DNA of 64,000 nt, taken from positions 1-64,000 of the forward strand of contig JAQUWU010000023.1 of NCBI GenBank assembly GCA_028692715.1, in the 5' to 3' direction. The notes below the pieces were generated by a model. The model searched no databases. It was given only the letters and a program-made list of their open reading frames with translations, and had not been told where the DNA came from. Positions 1-9,677 of this stretch are shown here, piece by piece. The position numbers and the translations under genes are program-made. Source of the stretch: Paludibacter sp. Its GTDB lineage: Bacteria; Bacteroidota; Bacteroidia; Bacteroidales; Paludibacteraceae. The first letter of the stretch is position 1. Every line of letters begins with the position of its first letter.

Positions 1-83
1 CTGGTTTCATACTTTTTATAGTCTACTTCGATCTGTTTGAATCCTTCCATGTTGTCGGTCAGATTCACTGTTTGTTTTTCCAT
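1..83 (-). CDS. Start of an unidentified protein, cut by the window edge
   Basis: Reading the minus strand from an ATG at 83 gives an open frame to the window edge, beginning MEKQTVNLTDNMEGFKQ, with no stop in 27 codons. It lies 190 bp downstream of the ferredoxin gene on the same strand, so it could be co-transcribed with it or start its own unit. The stretch is hydrophilic, with no signal peptide. I do not recognise the family; only the N-terminus is visible and no function can be given. Confidence 0.5.
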   Translation of the reverse strand, partial: MEKQTVNLTDNMEGFKQIEVDYKKYET

Positions 84-273
84 TTTTTTTCTTGATTTTT
101 TAGGTCAAGCTATTTCAGGAGAAGACAAATACTGCACCTTATTGAGTTATAAATCTCACACAATATATAAAACGCTAATTATTCCCTGAGACCCTAAGAT
201 AATAACGAGCATCAATCTTAGTTCATTATGAATTTTTTGAAACCTCCAACAACTTCTGCAACGCAAAAACGGT

Positions 274-579
274 TTATTTCGCTTGTTTATGTATTGAAAA
301 TTCATGGCAAACTCTCATACATTTTCCGCAAGCTGTACACAGTTCCTGATTGATATTTGCCTTTCTGTTACCTTTTACCAGAACTTTTAAACGACCCTTA
401 AATGGTAGTTTTTTCACTTCTTCGTTCGAAAGTGCTCTCATAATAATGGCTTTATGCGGACAAATACTTACACATTCTCCACAACCATCGCACGATAGTT
501 CATCAATGAACACGACTCCACCTTTGATTTCTAATTCCTTTTCTAATTTTCGCTTAATAATACTTTGTTTTATTCCCAT
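274..579 (-). CDS. Two-cluster 4Fe-4S ferredoxin-type protein
   Basis: A 101-residue protein with two CxxCxxCxxxC clusters: CDGCGECVSICP around residues 30-41 and CTACGKCMRVCH around 81-92. This is the bacterial 2[4Fe-4S] ferredoxin pattern, implying a small soluble electron carrier. Its partner enzyme is not identifiable here. The second cluster is followed by His instead of the usual Pro. The ~40-residue spacer between clusters is longer than in the classical clostridial 55-residue ferredoxins and is basic. It starts 21 bp after the histidine kinase stop, on the same strand, so read-through from that gene is possible. The electron-transfer role comes from the motif only. Confidence 0.75.
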   Translation of the reverse strand: MGIKQSIIKRKLEKELEIKGGVVFIDELSCDGCGECVSICPHKAIIMRALSNEEVKKLPFKGRLKVLVKGNRKANINQELCTACGKCMRVCHEFSIHKQAK

Positions 580-600
580 AAAATAATGAATAAATATCTG

Positions 601-2436
601 TCAAAAAAAATATTTGTCAATTAATGTAGCGAATTCATTTTCATTGATTGGTTTCGAAATATAATCATTACAACCAGCTTCTTTGGCTATTTCTCTATCT
701 TTGGCAAAGGCAAAAGCGGTTTGAGCAATTATAATTACAGTCTGATTAAATTCCCGAATACATTTTGTAGCTTCATAACCATTCATTGTGGGCAGTTGAA
801 CATCCATGAGGATTAAATCAATGTCAGGATTGTTGCGACAAATTTCAACGGCTTCAATACCGTTACAAGCATTTAGCAGCTCTTTTGTATACTTATCAAT
901 TAACAAGGAAAGCAACATGGCAGAGCTTGCATCATCTTCCACAATTAACACTTTTAGTACTTTATCTGAATGATTATTATGTTTCTCAACAACTATTTCA
1001 TAGTTGTTCGCCATTATTTTTTGTTCTTCAACCTTAAAGGGTAATGTAAAATAGAATGTTGAACCGATTTTTTCCATACTTTCTACCCAAATTTTCCCAT
1101 CTAACATTTCGACATAAGCTCTTGAAATACTCAAGCCTAAACCGGCACCCTGACGAGCCATTTTATCGTCAATATCAGCTTGTATAAATCGTTCAAAAAT
1201 GGCAGCCTGTTTATCCTCAGGAATTCCAATACCAGTATCTTTTACATAAAATAATAATTCAGTTTTGGTAGAATTTATACTGTATCCAAATTCAATAATT
1301 CCATTTTCTGTAAATTTTATTGCATTTTTTAATAAATTAGTCAAAATTGCATAAAACTTAGTGGTATCGGTAGAATACTGAGCTTGTTCGTCAAGGAGCC
1401 CTTTAACAAGCTTAAGCTCAATAGATTTTTTCGTTACTTCTTCGAGGAAAAAACTGTATAATTCATTCAATACATTATTAATATTTACATCCGCAAAATT
1501 CACACTCATCTGACCTGACGCAATTTTTGAAATGTCAATAATGTCATTTATTATATTTAGCATACGAATTCCACTTTTTTCGATGATGCCTATAAATTGT
1601 TGTTGTTTGTCACTATTTAGGTTTGGTTTTTTGAGCAAAGCTGAAAATCCGAGTATTCCATTCATTGGAGTTCTTATTTCATGCGACATATTTGCCAGAA
1701 ATGCAGATTTTAAACGATCACTTTCTTCGGCTTTTTCTTTGGCTCTTACCAATTCAATTTCGGACTGTTTTTGTTTAGTAACATCTCTAGCCGAACCTAC
1801 AACTCCAATCAATTTTCCTTCAATATCATACAAAGGGGCTTTATGTACATCTAGAAATAAAAACTGATTTTTTACATTCCCATATTCATCAAATTGCATG
1901 GCTTTCATGTTTTGAAGAACTATGGTGTCGGTATCGGCACAAATTTCTCCAAAAGTATGCCAATTCGGTTCATCGGAGTGTATCTCACGCTCACGAGTTG
2001 CAAAAAACAGATCAGATTTACCAATGGGCTCATTGGTGTCTACTGCACTTAAAAGATTATTGCACATGGCTTTATTAGCAAAGATATAATTGTTATTCAA
2101 ATCTTTGGCCCATAACATATCCGCCATAGTATCGCTCATCAAGCGCATAAGTGTGTATAAATCGCGATATTGGTTTTCTCTTTTTTCTGCGTTTTCTTTT
2201 GCTCTATATAATTCAAATTCTCGTATTCGTAATCGTTTTAAATGGGTTTTTAAAAACAAGAAAAAGAGTAGTCCGGTTACAAAAACATAAAGCCAACCTT
2301 TATACATTTGAAACAGAGATAAAACAAAAATGTCCGTAACAAAAATTTTAAGAAGTAAGTCAGAAAATAAAATCCAGAGACAACCTATTAACAAATATAT
2401 AAATGTTATACGGTATTCAAATTTTAATTTTTTCAT
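601..2436 (-). CDS. Hybrid sensor histidine kinase with PAS sensor and C-terminal receiver
   Basis: A 611-residue membrane-anchored hybrid kinase. Two hydrophobic segments (about residues 10-30 and 38-62) form a short N-terminal anchor with almost no periplasmic loop. A coiled linker, then a PAS-like region (about 95-222) and a second coil lead to the HisKA dimerisation helix with phospho-acceptor His252 in MSHEIRTPMNG. The HATPase follows, with its N box near NLLKNAIKF (368-376) and G1 box DTGIGIP (400-406). The last 120 residues are a receiver with acidic pair EDD (500-502), phospho-Asp545 in LILMDVQLP and a conserved Lys in YISKPI. The architecture predicts intracellular sensing through PAS and phosphorelay to an unseen partner. 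A TATATTTG box lies at 2487-2494 upstream of the ATG. No cognate regulator is adjacent. Confidence 0.88.
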   Translation of the reverse strand: MKKLKFEYRITFIYLLIGCLWILFSDLLLKIFVTDIFVLSLFQMYKGWLYVFVTGLLFFLFLKTHLKRLRIREFELYRAKENAEKRENQYRDLYTLMRLMSDTMADMLWAKDLNNNYIFANKAMCNNLLSAVDTNEPIGKSDLFFATREREIHSDEPNWHTFGEICADTDTIVLQNMKAMQFDEYGNVKNQFLFLDVHKAPLYDIEGKLIGVVGSARDVTKQKQSEIELVRAKEKAEESDRLKSAFLANMSHEIRTPMNGILGFSALLKKPNLNSDKQQQFIGIIEKSGIRMLNIINDIIDISKIASGQMSVNFADVNINNVLNELYSFFLEEVTKKSIELKLVKGLLDEQAQYSTDTTKFYAILTNLLKNAIKFTENGIIEFGYSINSTKTELLFYVKDTGIGIPEDKQAAIFERFIQADIDDKMARQGAGLGLSISRAYVEMLDGKIWVESMEKIGSTFYFTLPFKVEEQKIMANNYEIVVEKHNNHSDKVLKVLIVEDDASSAMLLSLLIDKYTKELLNACNGIEAVEICRNNPDIDLILMDVQLPTMNGYEATKCIREFNQTVIIIAQTAFAFAKDREIAKEAGCNDYISKPINENEFATLIDKYFF

Positions 2437-2486
2437 AAAATCAGGGACAAAATTGGGGTTAATTCAAATTTGTTATTTTTAAACGT

Positions 2487-2494
2487 CAAATATA
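2487..2494 (-). promoter_or_regulatory. Bacteroidetes-type -7 box upstream of the hybrid kinase
   Basis: TATATTTG on the minus strand matches TAnnTTTG and sits about 50 bp before the kinase ATG. No TTG is seen at the expected 19-21 bp upstream spacing, so this is a half-match. Confidence 0.4.
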
Positions 2495-2699
2495 GGTTTT
2501 CCTAACTGAAATTTCACTTAATTATATAAAATATTTTTAATCAATGGCTCTTTTTTTTCTGAACATTTGCTTTAAATTACTACTATCTATTTGTCTTTTT
2601 TAAATTAAAAACTAGATAATTTCCGTATAACTCAAATTTAAGGGCTTCGACATTACTCTGGAAAGGACATAAGGCGAGTCAACCCTTTAATAATTTTTA

Positions 2700-2993
2700 A
2701 CGATTATCCGCAATTTATACAGTTGTATTGAATTTTCAATTGATGGGATTGACCTCGTTCGGTGAGCCAAAAAACAAGTGAGAAAGGCGCAAAAATACTC
2801 CTGTTTGACGACCGAAGGGAGGAGTTTGGAGGAGTTTGGAGGATTTTAGCCTTTCGAGCGATAGTTTTTTGAGCGAAGCGGACGTAGTCTTGATTTTTTT
2901 TGCTTACTTTTTTGCATCAAGGCAAAAAAGTAAGTAGGGTTATAGGGGCAAAGCCCCTGTTAAAGATTTTCTGTATATTATGCGGATAATCAT
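2700..2993. repeat. Repeat element A with 23-bp terminal inverted repeats and internal hairpin
   Basis: The ends 2700-2722 (ACGATTATCCGCA...) and 2971-2993 (...TGCGGATAATCAT) are imperfect inverted repeats, about 19 of 23 matching. Inside lies a GC-richer block (about 2745-2960) with a strong 13-bp-stem hairpin, CTTACTTTTTTGC/GCAAAAAAGTAAG, near 2904-2935. The block is homologous, in reverse orientation, to the one at about 3330-3550. No convincing protein is encoded. It resembles the non-coding palindromic elements common between Bacteroidetes genes. Confidence 0.65.
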
Positions 2994-3293
2994 ATAATTT
3001 TTATTTATTTGATTTCCATTTACTGTAAATTCTTTGTTATAATGGAATTCATTGCTATTACCGATGCTGTAAGTATAATTGTAATTTATTGGTATAGGCG
3101 GTTTAGAGCGCACTCATAAATGCTTACTATAGTCAACTTTAAAGCGATTGTAAGCCAATTCTGTAAAGATAAAACAAGATTGTCCCAATATTTCGCCACG
3201 AAGTGGCAAAGTTATTCGTTTGTTAATCCTTTGACAAATAGAAAACGAAAGGCGAAATCTCATCTTCTGAAATTTCGCCTTTAATCAATCCAT

Positions 3294-3722
3294 ATAATTT
3301 ACTTAACTTTCGCAAGTTCTCATATAGGGGTTTCCACCCCTAGCCCCGACCTACTTTTTGCCTTGACGCAAAAAGTAGGCAAAAAAGTCAAGACTACACC
3401 CGCTTCACTCGAAAAACTTACGCTCGGTAAGCTCAAATCGTCCAAACTCATTCCGACGAAATACGTCGAAACTCAAACAAGGACGATTTTTAACCGCTTA
3501 CCTCACTTGTTTTTCGGTTCACCAGCCGAGGTCGCGCATTCAAGAACGACATCGGTATACGATAAAACGTATTTTAACTTATAGTAAAAAGATCACAAGA
3601 AACTATATGCAATATTTATTCGATTAAATAGAATTTTATAACCAGCTCATTATCAATATATAAATTTAGATATATTAATATTTATCAATAAGTTAAATGC
3701 TTGCGAAAGTTGAGTAATTTAT
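3294..3722. repeat. Repeat element B with 23-bp terminal inverted repeats, inverted homologue of element A
   Basis: 3294-3316 and 3700-3722 are inverted repeats with 21 of 23 matching (core CTTGCGAAAGTT). The interior at about 3330-3550 contains the hairpin CCTACTTTTTGC/GCAAAAAGTAGG and a long block homologous to the reverse complement of 2745-2960. The right end stops 3 bp before the metH stop codon. A 73-codon open frame across the block looks like a by-product of the repeat. The terminal repeats differ from those of element A, so the shared part is the core only. Confidence 0.65.
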
Positions 3723-3725
3723 ATT

Positions 3726-6700
3726 TTAGAACAAATTCGGCTTCCTCTTTTTAGCTTCATCCAAACTTAGCAAATCAGCTTTTTTAACTTGTTTATCACG
3801 CAATGCCTGATATTCTTTAGCTATTTCAGCTTCATAAGCTACATGATTATTTTTACTCATTAATTGAGCAACCACATGCGTATTAACTGAAGCATCTTTT
3901 ACATAAACTACAGGGCCACTATAATTTGGAGCAATTTTCACTGCGGTGTGAATTTTCGAAGTTGTTGCGCCTCCAATTAATAATGGGACTTTGAGCCCTG
4001 CTTTTTCCATTTCGGCAGCTACGTAAGTCATTTCTTCTAACGAAGGAGTAATTAATCCACTCAAACCAACAATATCCACTTTTTCGTCAATGGCTGTTTG
4101 AATAATTTTTTCAGTGGGTGTCATTACACCTAAGTCAATCACTTCAAAATTATTACAGGCCAACACCACGGCTACTATATTTTTACCAATATCATGCACG
4201 TCACCTTTCACAGTGGCAATCAGGAATTTTCCAGCTGAAGAACTTTGTCCGGGTACTTTTTGTTTTTCAATTTCCGGTTGAAGTATAGCTACAGCTTTTT
4301 TCATCGTTCTAGCTGTTTTCACCACCTGTGGTAAAAACATTTTCCCCTCACCAAACAAATTACCCACAATGTTCATTCCGCTCATCAAAGGCTCTTCAAT
4401 AATCTCAATTGCTGTATCGTATTGAGTCAAGGCTTCAGCTAAATCATCTTCGAGAAAATCGCTGATCCCTTTTATCAAAGCGTATTCCAATCTACCTTGC
4501 AAAGGTCGTGAACGCCACTCGTCCACTTTTTCCACTTTTTCGCCAGTGGCTTGTTGTTTTACTTTTTCAGCCAGTTCTATCATTCGCTCGGTAGCATCAA
4601 CACGGCGATTCAGCACAATATCCTCAACGTGTTCCAATAATTCGGGTTCAATATCCTGATAAATCTGGAGCATTCCAGCATTTACAATTCCCATATCCAG
4701 CCCCTCTTTTATGGCATAATACAAGATCACAGAATGAATGGCTTCCCGAACCACATTGTTCCCTCTGAACGAGAATGATAAGTTGCTAATACCTCCACTC
4801 ACTTTTGCATACGGAAGATTTTGCTTTATCCAACGAATTGCATTAATAAAGTCGACACCATAATTATTATGTTCTTCAATTCCAGTAGCGATTGCCAACA
4901 CATTTGGATCGAAAATAATATCCTGTGGTGGAAATCCAACTTTGTCTACCAACAAATGGTAAGCGCGGCTGCAAATTTGAGCTTTCCGTTCGAAACTATC
5001 GGCTTGACCTTTTTCGTCGAAAGCCATAACAACAGCTGCTGCACCATATGCTCGAATCTTTCGGGCTTTATTCAAAAAGTCTTCTTCACCTTCTTTTAAA
5101 CTGATGGAGTTAACAATACATTTCCCCTGAATACATTTTAAACCTTCTTCAATCACTTCCCATTTCGAAGAATCTATCATAATGGGTACGCGTGAAATGT
5201 CAGGTTCAGAAGCAATATAATGAAGAAAAGTAACCATTTCTTCTTTGGATTCCAACATGGCATCATCCATGTTAATATCAATAACCTGAGCACCATCTTC
5301 CACTTGCTTGCGAGCAATAACTAAAGCTTCTTCGTATTTTTTCTCGTTAATCAAACGTAAAAATTTGCGTGAACCGGCCACATTACAACGTTCACCGATG
5401 TTGACAAACAAGGACCTCACCCCCGACCCCTCTCCCCGGGGAGAGGGGAGAAGTTCATCTGTATCAATTTTATTTTTCTGGTTGACAGATGGCAAGTTAT
5501 CGAGTTCTTTCTTTATTTTATTTGCAATCTCGAAAGGGTTTTCTAGTACATCTTCATTTGTAAATCGAAGAACAATAAAACCATTATTGTTTAAAACATC
5601 CTTTCTAAATTTATCATGTTCCCGTTGTTCTTTTGTTTCGTGAATTCCTCCATCAACTTCAATGATTACATTCTTTTCTAAGCAAATAAAGTCTGCAATA
5701 AATCCATTTACAATGTGTTGACGACGAATTTTATATTCAATCTTTCTATTTCTGACACATTCCCACAATGCATCTTCTGCTTTTGTTGGTTCATGACGCA
5801 TTTCTTTAGCTTTCTCTATCAACAAATTCCATGATATTGGGTCTGTTGTAAAGTTTGCATGCTCAGTTCCCCTCTCCCCAGGGAGAGTGGCCAGGGGTGA
5901 CGTGATTTCTAAATGTTCCAGACCACTTAATATTAGGCTAGTACTTTTCTGCTTTGGTTTTCTTAACTCCGCACCCTCAATCAATTTATTATATTCAGCA
6001 ATATGCTCCGGAGTTGTTCCACAACAACCTCCAATGATATTGACTAGTTTTTCATCAAAATACTCCTTTACCTGAACAGCCATCATTTCGGGAGATTCAT
6101 CGTATTCTCCAAACTGATTTGGCAAACCGGCATTAGGATAAGCACTTACGTACCAAGGTGAAAGTTCGCTTATTTCGTGCAAGTAGGGTTTTAAATCTTT
6201 TGCCCCGAACGAACAATTCAACCCGACAGATAATAAATTTGCATGTCCGATAGATGCCAAAAATGCACGAATGGTTTGTCCTGACAATGTTCTACCACTT
6301 GTATCAGCCACAGTAGCCGAAAGCATGAGATCTACACGCTTACCAAATTCGCTCATAGCTTCTTCCGCTGCATAAATAGCAGCTTTTGCATTGAGCGTGT
6401 CAAAAATTGTTTCAATCAATAGCGCATCTACTCCACCTTCGAGTAAGGCTGAAATTTGTTCTTTATATGCTAAAACTAAATCATCAAAACTTATTGCACG
6501 ATAGGCCGGATTATTGACATCGGGTGACATAGATGCTGTTTTATTGGTCGGGCCAATGGAACCGGCAACAAAACGTGGTTTTTCAGGATTTTTTGAAGTA
6601 AATTCATCCGCTGCTTTTCGGGCAAGTTTTACAGCTTCCAGATTTATATCGCGGACAAGTTCAGCCATCCCATAATCTTCCATCGAAATGCGTTGAGCAT

Positions 6701-6938
6701 TGAAAGTGTTTGTTTCAATGATGTCAGCACCTGCCTCAAGATATTGGCAATGAATATCGTAAATAATTTGAGGTTGAGTTAAAACCAATAAATCATTATT
6801 ACCCTTTACCAAACTTCCCCAGTTGGCAAATCTGTCACCCCGATAATCTTTTTCAGTTAATTTGTGACGTTGTATCATGGTTCCCATCGCTCCATCTAAA
6901 ATCAAAATGCGATGCGCCAGTTCTTTTCTTAATGTCAT
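3726..6938 (-). CDS. metH: Cobalamin-dependent methionine synthase with an in-frame DUF559 insertion
   Basis: Transfers the methyl group of 5-methyltetrahydrofolate to homocysteine through B12. From the ATG at 6938 the protein is 1070 residues. The homocysteine-binding barrel comes first ([12 protein letters not shown] near residue 11, [11 protein letters not shown] near 305). The pterin-binding domain follows ([13 protein letters not shown], just after residue 510), then the B12 cap and B12-binding domains ([10 protein letters not shown], the GDVHDxG signature). The protein ends at the B12 domain, so the SAM-dependent reactivation domain of E. coli MetH is absent. Residues 347-508 are foreign: a DUF559 nuclease-like domain bounded by palindromic repeats, in the linker between the first two domains. 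The reading frame stays open throughout. A farther upstream start at 7034 is rejected because the promoter box at 6958-6965 lies inside that extension. Confidence 0.93.
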   Translation of the reverse strand: MTLRKELAHRILILDGAMGTMIQRHKLTEKDYRGDRFANWGSLVKGNNDLLVLTQPQIIYDIHCQYLEAGADIIETNTFNAQRISMEDYGMAELVRDINLEAVKLARKAADEFTSKNPEKPRFVAGSIGPTNKTASMSPDVNNPAYRAISFDDLVLAYKEQISALLEGGVDALLIETIFDTLNAKAAIYAAEEAMSEFGKRVDLMLSATVADTSGRTLSGQTIRAFLASIGHANLLSVGLNCSFGAKDLKPYLHEISELSPWYVSAYPNAGLPNQFGEYDESPEMMAVQVKEYFDEKLVNIIGGCCGTTPEHIAEYNKLIEGAELRKPKQKSTSLILSGLEHLEITSPLATLPGERGTEHANFTTDPISWNLLIEKAKEMRHEPTKAEDALWECVRNRKIEYKIRRQHIVNGFIADFICLEKNVIIEVDGGIHETKEQREHDKFRKDVLNNNGFIVLRFTNEDVLENPFEIANKIKKELDNLPSVNQKNKIDTDELLPSPRGEGSGVRSLFVNIGERCNVAGSRKFLRLINEKKYEEALVIARKQVEDGAQVIDINMDDAMLESKEEMVTFLHYIASEPDISRVPIMIDSSKWEVIEEGLKCIQGKCIVNSISLKEGEEDFLNKARKIRAYGAAAVVMAFDEKGQADSFERKAQICSRAYHLLVDKVGFPPQDIIFDPNVLAIATGIEEHNNYGVDFINAIRWIKQNLPYAKVSGGISNLSFSFRGNNVVREAIHSVILYYAIKEGLDMGIVNAGMLQIYQDIEPELLEHVEDIVLNRRVDATERMIELAEKVKQQATGEKVEKVDEWRSRPLQGRLEYALIKGISDFLEDDLAEALTQYDTAIEIIEEPLMSGMNIVGNLFGEGKMFLPQVVKTARTMKKAVAILQPEIEKQKVPGQSSSAGKFLIATVKGDVHDIGKNIVAVVLACNNFEVIDLGVMTPTEKIIQTAIDEKVDIVGLSGLITPSLEEMTYVAAEMEKAGLKVPLLIGGATTSKIHTAVKIAPNYSGPVVYVKDASVNTHVVAQLMSKNNHVAYEAEIAKEYQALRDKQVKKADLLSLDEAKKRKPNLF
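5413..5904 (-). mobile_element. Palindrome-flanked DUF559 cassette inserted in metH
   Basis: Near-identical terminal inverted repeats, 5417-5449 and 5868-5900 (29 of 33 positions), each containing its own palindrome of the CTCTCCCCGGGGAGAG type, bracket about 415 bp. This encodes a DUF559/Vsr-like PD-(D/E)XK domain: [13 protein letters not shown], then IADFIC and [10 protein letters not shown] with the D...ExD core, and GFIVLRF. With a few flanking bases that also match the family (GACCTCACCCC type), the element spans 492 bp, or 164 codons. Removing it rejoins LEHLEI to LFVNIGER, which reads as a normal MetH linker. A cut giving 486 bp is also possible. The ends themselves are translated ([11 protein letters not shown] and [13 protein letters not shown]). 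The mobile origin is inferred from the structure. Confidence 0.8.
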
Positions 6939-6957
6939 ATTCTTAATGTTTAAAGTG

Positions 6958-6965
6958 CAAAGATA
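6958..6965 (-). promoter_or_regulatory. metH promoter -7 box
   Basis: TATCTTTG on the minus strand, 20 bp before the ATG at 6938, is an exact TAnnTTTG match. Transcription would begin a few bases later, leaving a leader of roughly 15 nt. This box decides the metH start in favour of 6938 over the longer frame. Confidence 0.6.
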
Positions 6966-7167
6966 ATGATAATCAATCAATAGTTGAATCATCATATCTT
7001 CAGGTTTCAAATTCCAATATAAAAAAAGTGACAAATAGCAATTTATATAGTTGATTCAACCATTAATTAACCCAAGAAGGAAATCAATTTAAAATACTCA
7101 TTTTCTAGATTTTAAAATATTCATTGCGTAAAAAAGAATGAAAAAAAACTTTAAAACAATCATCTTT

Positions 7168-7197
7168 TTGCCATCTCAACAACTTTTTGTATCTTTG
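7168..7197 (+). promoter_or_regulatory. rpsA promoter, full Bacteroidetes consensus
   Basis: TTG at 7168-7170 and TATCTTTG at 7190-7197 are separated by exactly 19 bp, the textbook arrangement for the primary sigma factor of Bacteroidetes. The rpsA ATG follows at 7271, giving a leader of about 65 nt. The 6939-7270 interval otherwise holds only this and the divergent metH promoter. Confidence 0.8.
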
Positions 7198-7270
7198 CGC
7201 CCTATTTATTTTAAAGTCAACATAATGTCTAACCTACTAATTTATTAGTAATTAAAAAAAAATTTCAGAA

Positions 7271-9430
7271 ATGGAAGAAAACAAAATTGAAGCGGAAGAA
7301 GTAAAATCAACCGTGGAAGAAACAGTAATTGAAGAAACACAAACAACTGAAGCACCGGTAGTTGAAGAAGTACCTGCTGTAGAAGCTGTAGCCGAAGAAG
7401 CTGCTCCTGAAGTAATTGAAGAAGCACCAAGCGAAAAAGTAAAAGTAAAAGCACCGGCACCTGTTCCATCAGGCGACTTTGACTGGGATGCTTACGAAAA
7501 AGGAGTCACTATTTCAGCTCAGGCGAAAGAAGATTTAGAAAAAATTTACGACAACACTTTGAATGCCATTAAAGACAAAGAAGTTGTTGAAGGAACTGTT
7601 ATTTCGATAAACAAACGTGAGGTAGTTGTAAACGTTGGCTACAAATCAGACGGTATCGTTCCAATGAGCGAATTCCGCTACAATCCTGATTTGGCAGTAG
7701 GCGACAAAGTTGAAGTGTATATCGAAAGTCAGGAAGACAAAAAAGGACAATTAATCCTTTCTCACAAACAAGCCCGCGCTACCCGTTCATGGGATCGCGT
7801 AAACGCAGCTCTCGAATCACAAGAAATTGTAAAAGGTTTCGTAAAATGCCGCACCAAAGGTGGTATGATTGTGGATGTATTCGGAATTGAAGCATTCTTA
7901 CCAGGATCACAAATCGATGTGAAACCAATCCGCGATTACGATGTATTTGTAAACAAAACAATGGAATTCAAAGTTATCAAAATTAACCACGAATTCAAAA
8001 ACGTTGTTGTTTCTCACAAAGCACTTATCGAAGCTGAACTTGAATTACAGAAAAAAGAAATTATTGGCAAACTTCAAAAAGGACAAGTTCTTGAAGGAAC
8101 CGTTAAAAACATCACTTCTTACGGTGTATTTATCGACCTTGGTGGCGTAGATGGTTTGATCCATATTACCGACCTTTCATGGGGACGTGTTTCTCACCCT
8201 GAAGAAATTCTTTCATTAGATCAAAAACTGAATGTTGTTATTCTTGACTTTGATGATGAGAAAAAACGTATTGCTTTAGGTTTGAAACAACTTTCTGCAC
8301 ACCCTTGGGATGCATTAGATGCTGAACTTAAAGTTGGTGACAAAGTAAAAGGAAAAGTTGTGGTTATGGCTGACTATGGTGCATTTGTTGAAATTGCACA
8401 AGGTGTAGAAGGTTTAATTCACGTTTCTGAAATGAGCTGGTCACAACATTTACGTTCTGCTCAGGACTTCCTAAAAGTTGGTGACGAAGTAGAAACTATT
8501 GTTTTAACTCTTGACCGCGAAGAACGCAAAATGTCATTAGGTATCAAACAATTGAAATCTGATCCATGGGAAGCTATCGAAGAACGTTATGCTGTAGGAA
8601 GCAAACATACTGCTAAAGTACGTAACTTCACTAACTTCGGTGTTTTTGTAGAAATCGAAGAAGGCGTTGATGGTTTAATTCACATTTCTGACTTATCATG
8701 GACTAAAAAAGTAAAACACCCATCTGAGTTTACTCAAATTGGTGCTGACATTGATGTTCAGGTATTGGAAATTGACAAAGCTAACCGCCGTTTGAGCTTA
8801 GGCCACAAACAATTAGAAGAAAATCCTTGGGATGTTTTAGAAACAATGTTCACTGTTGACAGTATTCACGAAGGTGTAATTGTTGAAATGTTGGACAAAG
8901 GTTCTGTCGTTTCACTTCCTTACGGTGTTGAAGGTTTTGCAACTCCTAAACATTTAGTAAAAGAAGACGGATCACAAGCTCAGGTTGATGAAAAATTAGC
9001 TTTCAAGGTAATTGAATTCAACAAAGATGCTAAACGTATCATTCTTTCACACAGCCGTATTCATGAAGACATTAAACGTGCTGAGAAAAATGAAGCTGCA
9101 CCTGCAACTGAAGCTCCGGCTCCAGCTAAAAAAGCAGCTCCAAAACGTGCTAAGAAAGAAGAAACTGCTGCTGCAACAGCATCTGTTGAAAAAACAACCT
9201 TAGGTGATATCCAGTCATTGTCTGATTTGAAAGACAAAATGGATCTTGCTGCAGAAAAAGCTGCTAAAAAAGAGAAGAAAGCTAAAGCTGCTAAAGTTCC
9301 TGCCGAAGCAGTAGCTGAAGTTGTTGCTGAAGTTGTTGTTCCTGCTGAGGTTCCTGCTGAAAAACCTGCAAAGGAAAAAACAGAAGAAGCTCCAAAAGCA
9401 GATGAAGCAACTGAAGAAGCAAAAGCTTAA
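7271..9430 (+). CDS. rpsA: 30S ribosomal protein S1
   Basis: Binds mRNA on the 30S subunit during initiation. The 719-residue protein starts with an acidic Glu/Val/Ala-rich tail (about residues 1-60), then carries S1 OB-fold repeats, visible as recurring GxVxxxxxxGxFVxxxxGVxGLIHxSxLSW blocks, for example GVFIDLGGVDGLIHITDLSW and GAFVEIAQGVEGLIHVSEM. Six units can be counted. A Lys/Ala-rich low-complexity C-terminus (about 620-719, with repeated AEVVAEVV) follows. This extended form is usual for Bacteroidetes, which mostly lack Shine-Dalgarno sequences. A consensus promoter lies upstream and a strong terminator immediately downstream, so it is probably monocistronic. Confidence 0.95.
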   Translation: MEENKIEAEEVKSTVEETVIEETQTTEAPVVEEVPAVEAVAEEAAPEVIEEAPSEKVKVKAPAPVPSGDFDWDAYEKGVTISAQAKEDLEKIYDNTLNAIKDKEVVEGTVISINKREVVVNVGYKSDGIVPMSEFRYNPDLAVGDKVEVYIESQEDKKGQLILSHKQARATRSWDRVNAALESQEIVKGFVKCRTKGGMIVDVFGIEAFLPGSQIDVKPIRDYDVFVNKTMEFKVIKINHEFKNVVVSHKALIEAELELQKKEIIGKLQKGQVLEGTVKNITSYGVFIDLGGVDGLIHITDLSWGRVSHPEEILSLDQKLNVVILDFDDEKKRIALGLKQLSAHPWDALDAELKVGDKVKGKVVVMADYGAFVEIAQGVEGLIHVSEMSWSQHLRSAQDFLKVGDEVETIVLTLDREERKMSLGIKQLKSDPWEAIEERYAVGSKHTAKVRNFTNFGVFVEIEEGVDGLIHISDLSWTKKVKHPSEFTQIGADIDVQVLEIDKANRRLSLGHKQLEENPWDVLETMFTVDSIHEGVIVEMLDKGSVVSLPYGVEGFATPKHLVKEDGSQAQVDEKLAFKVIEFNKDAKRIILSHSRIHEDIKRAEKNEAAPATEAPAPAKKAAPKRAKKEETAAATASVEKTTLGDIQSLSDLKDKMDLAAEKAAKKEKKAKAAKVPAEAVAEVVAEVVVPAEVPAEKPAKEKTEEAPKADEATEEAKA

Positions 9431-9450
9431 TTCTGTTCTTATATAATTAG

Positions 9451-9488
9451 AAATGGCTGTTCGAAAATTTCGAACAGCCATTTTTTTA
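9451..9488 (+). terminator. rpsA Rho-independent terminator
   Basis: A perfect inverted repeat, AAATGGCTGTTCGAAA paired with TTTCGAACAGCCATTT, runs directly into seven T residues. It begins 20 bp after the rpsA stop. Confidence 0.9.
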
Positions 9489-9540
9489 TTTTGAAAAGTT
9501 ATAATTCTATTTTAAGAGCCCACTCCAAAAAAGGGTAGAA

Positions 9541-9559
9541 CCTGCCTAAAGCAGGTAGG
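9541..9559. repeat. CCTGCC palindrome, copy 1
   Basis: CCTGCCTAAAGCAGGTAGG is a near-palindrome. Two further copies occur in intergenic DNA at 26975-26993 and 63469-63487. It sits in the rpsA/methyltransferase gap, beside sequence made of short repeats on the words aaatttgtgttatttgcgtt. Confidence 0.6.
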
Positions 9560-9677
9560 CGCAAATAACGCTGAAAACAGCGAATATATAAATACTTATA
9601 AATCAATACAATGTCCAAATTTCTTTTTTGTGTAAATTTGTGTTATTTGCGTTCAAAAAAGACTTTTCGGAGGGCAC

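Noticed and set aside
3363..3584. 73-codon open frame MTQKVGKKVKTT... on the plus strand
   Set aside because: It runs across repeat element B, including its hairpin. The homologous block in element A does not keep the frame, so it is a by-product of the repeat.
5413..5904. Intein in MetH
   Set aside because: No Cys/Ser at the first residue, no terminal His-Asn and no splicing blocks; the insert is a DUF559 domain with palindromic ends.
6939..7034. Longer N-terminus for MetH (start at 7034)
   Set aside because: A consensus -7 box (6958-6965) lies inside it and the family begins at about [19 protein letters not shown].
7245..7469. Leu-rich frame antisense to the start of rpsA
   Set aside because: It is the mirror of the GAA/GTA-rich acidic tail of S1; no promoter and no sense as a protein.
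9215..9481. Ser/Phe-rich frame antisense to the rpsA 3' end
   Set aside because: It mirrors the Lys/Ala-rich tail and crosses the terminator stem.
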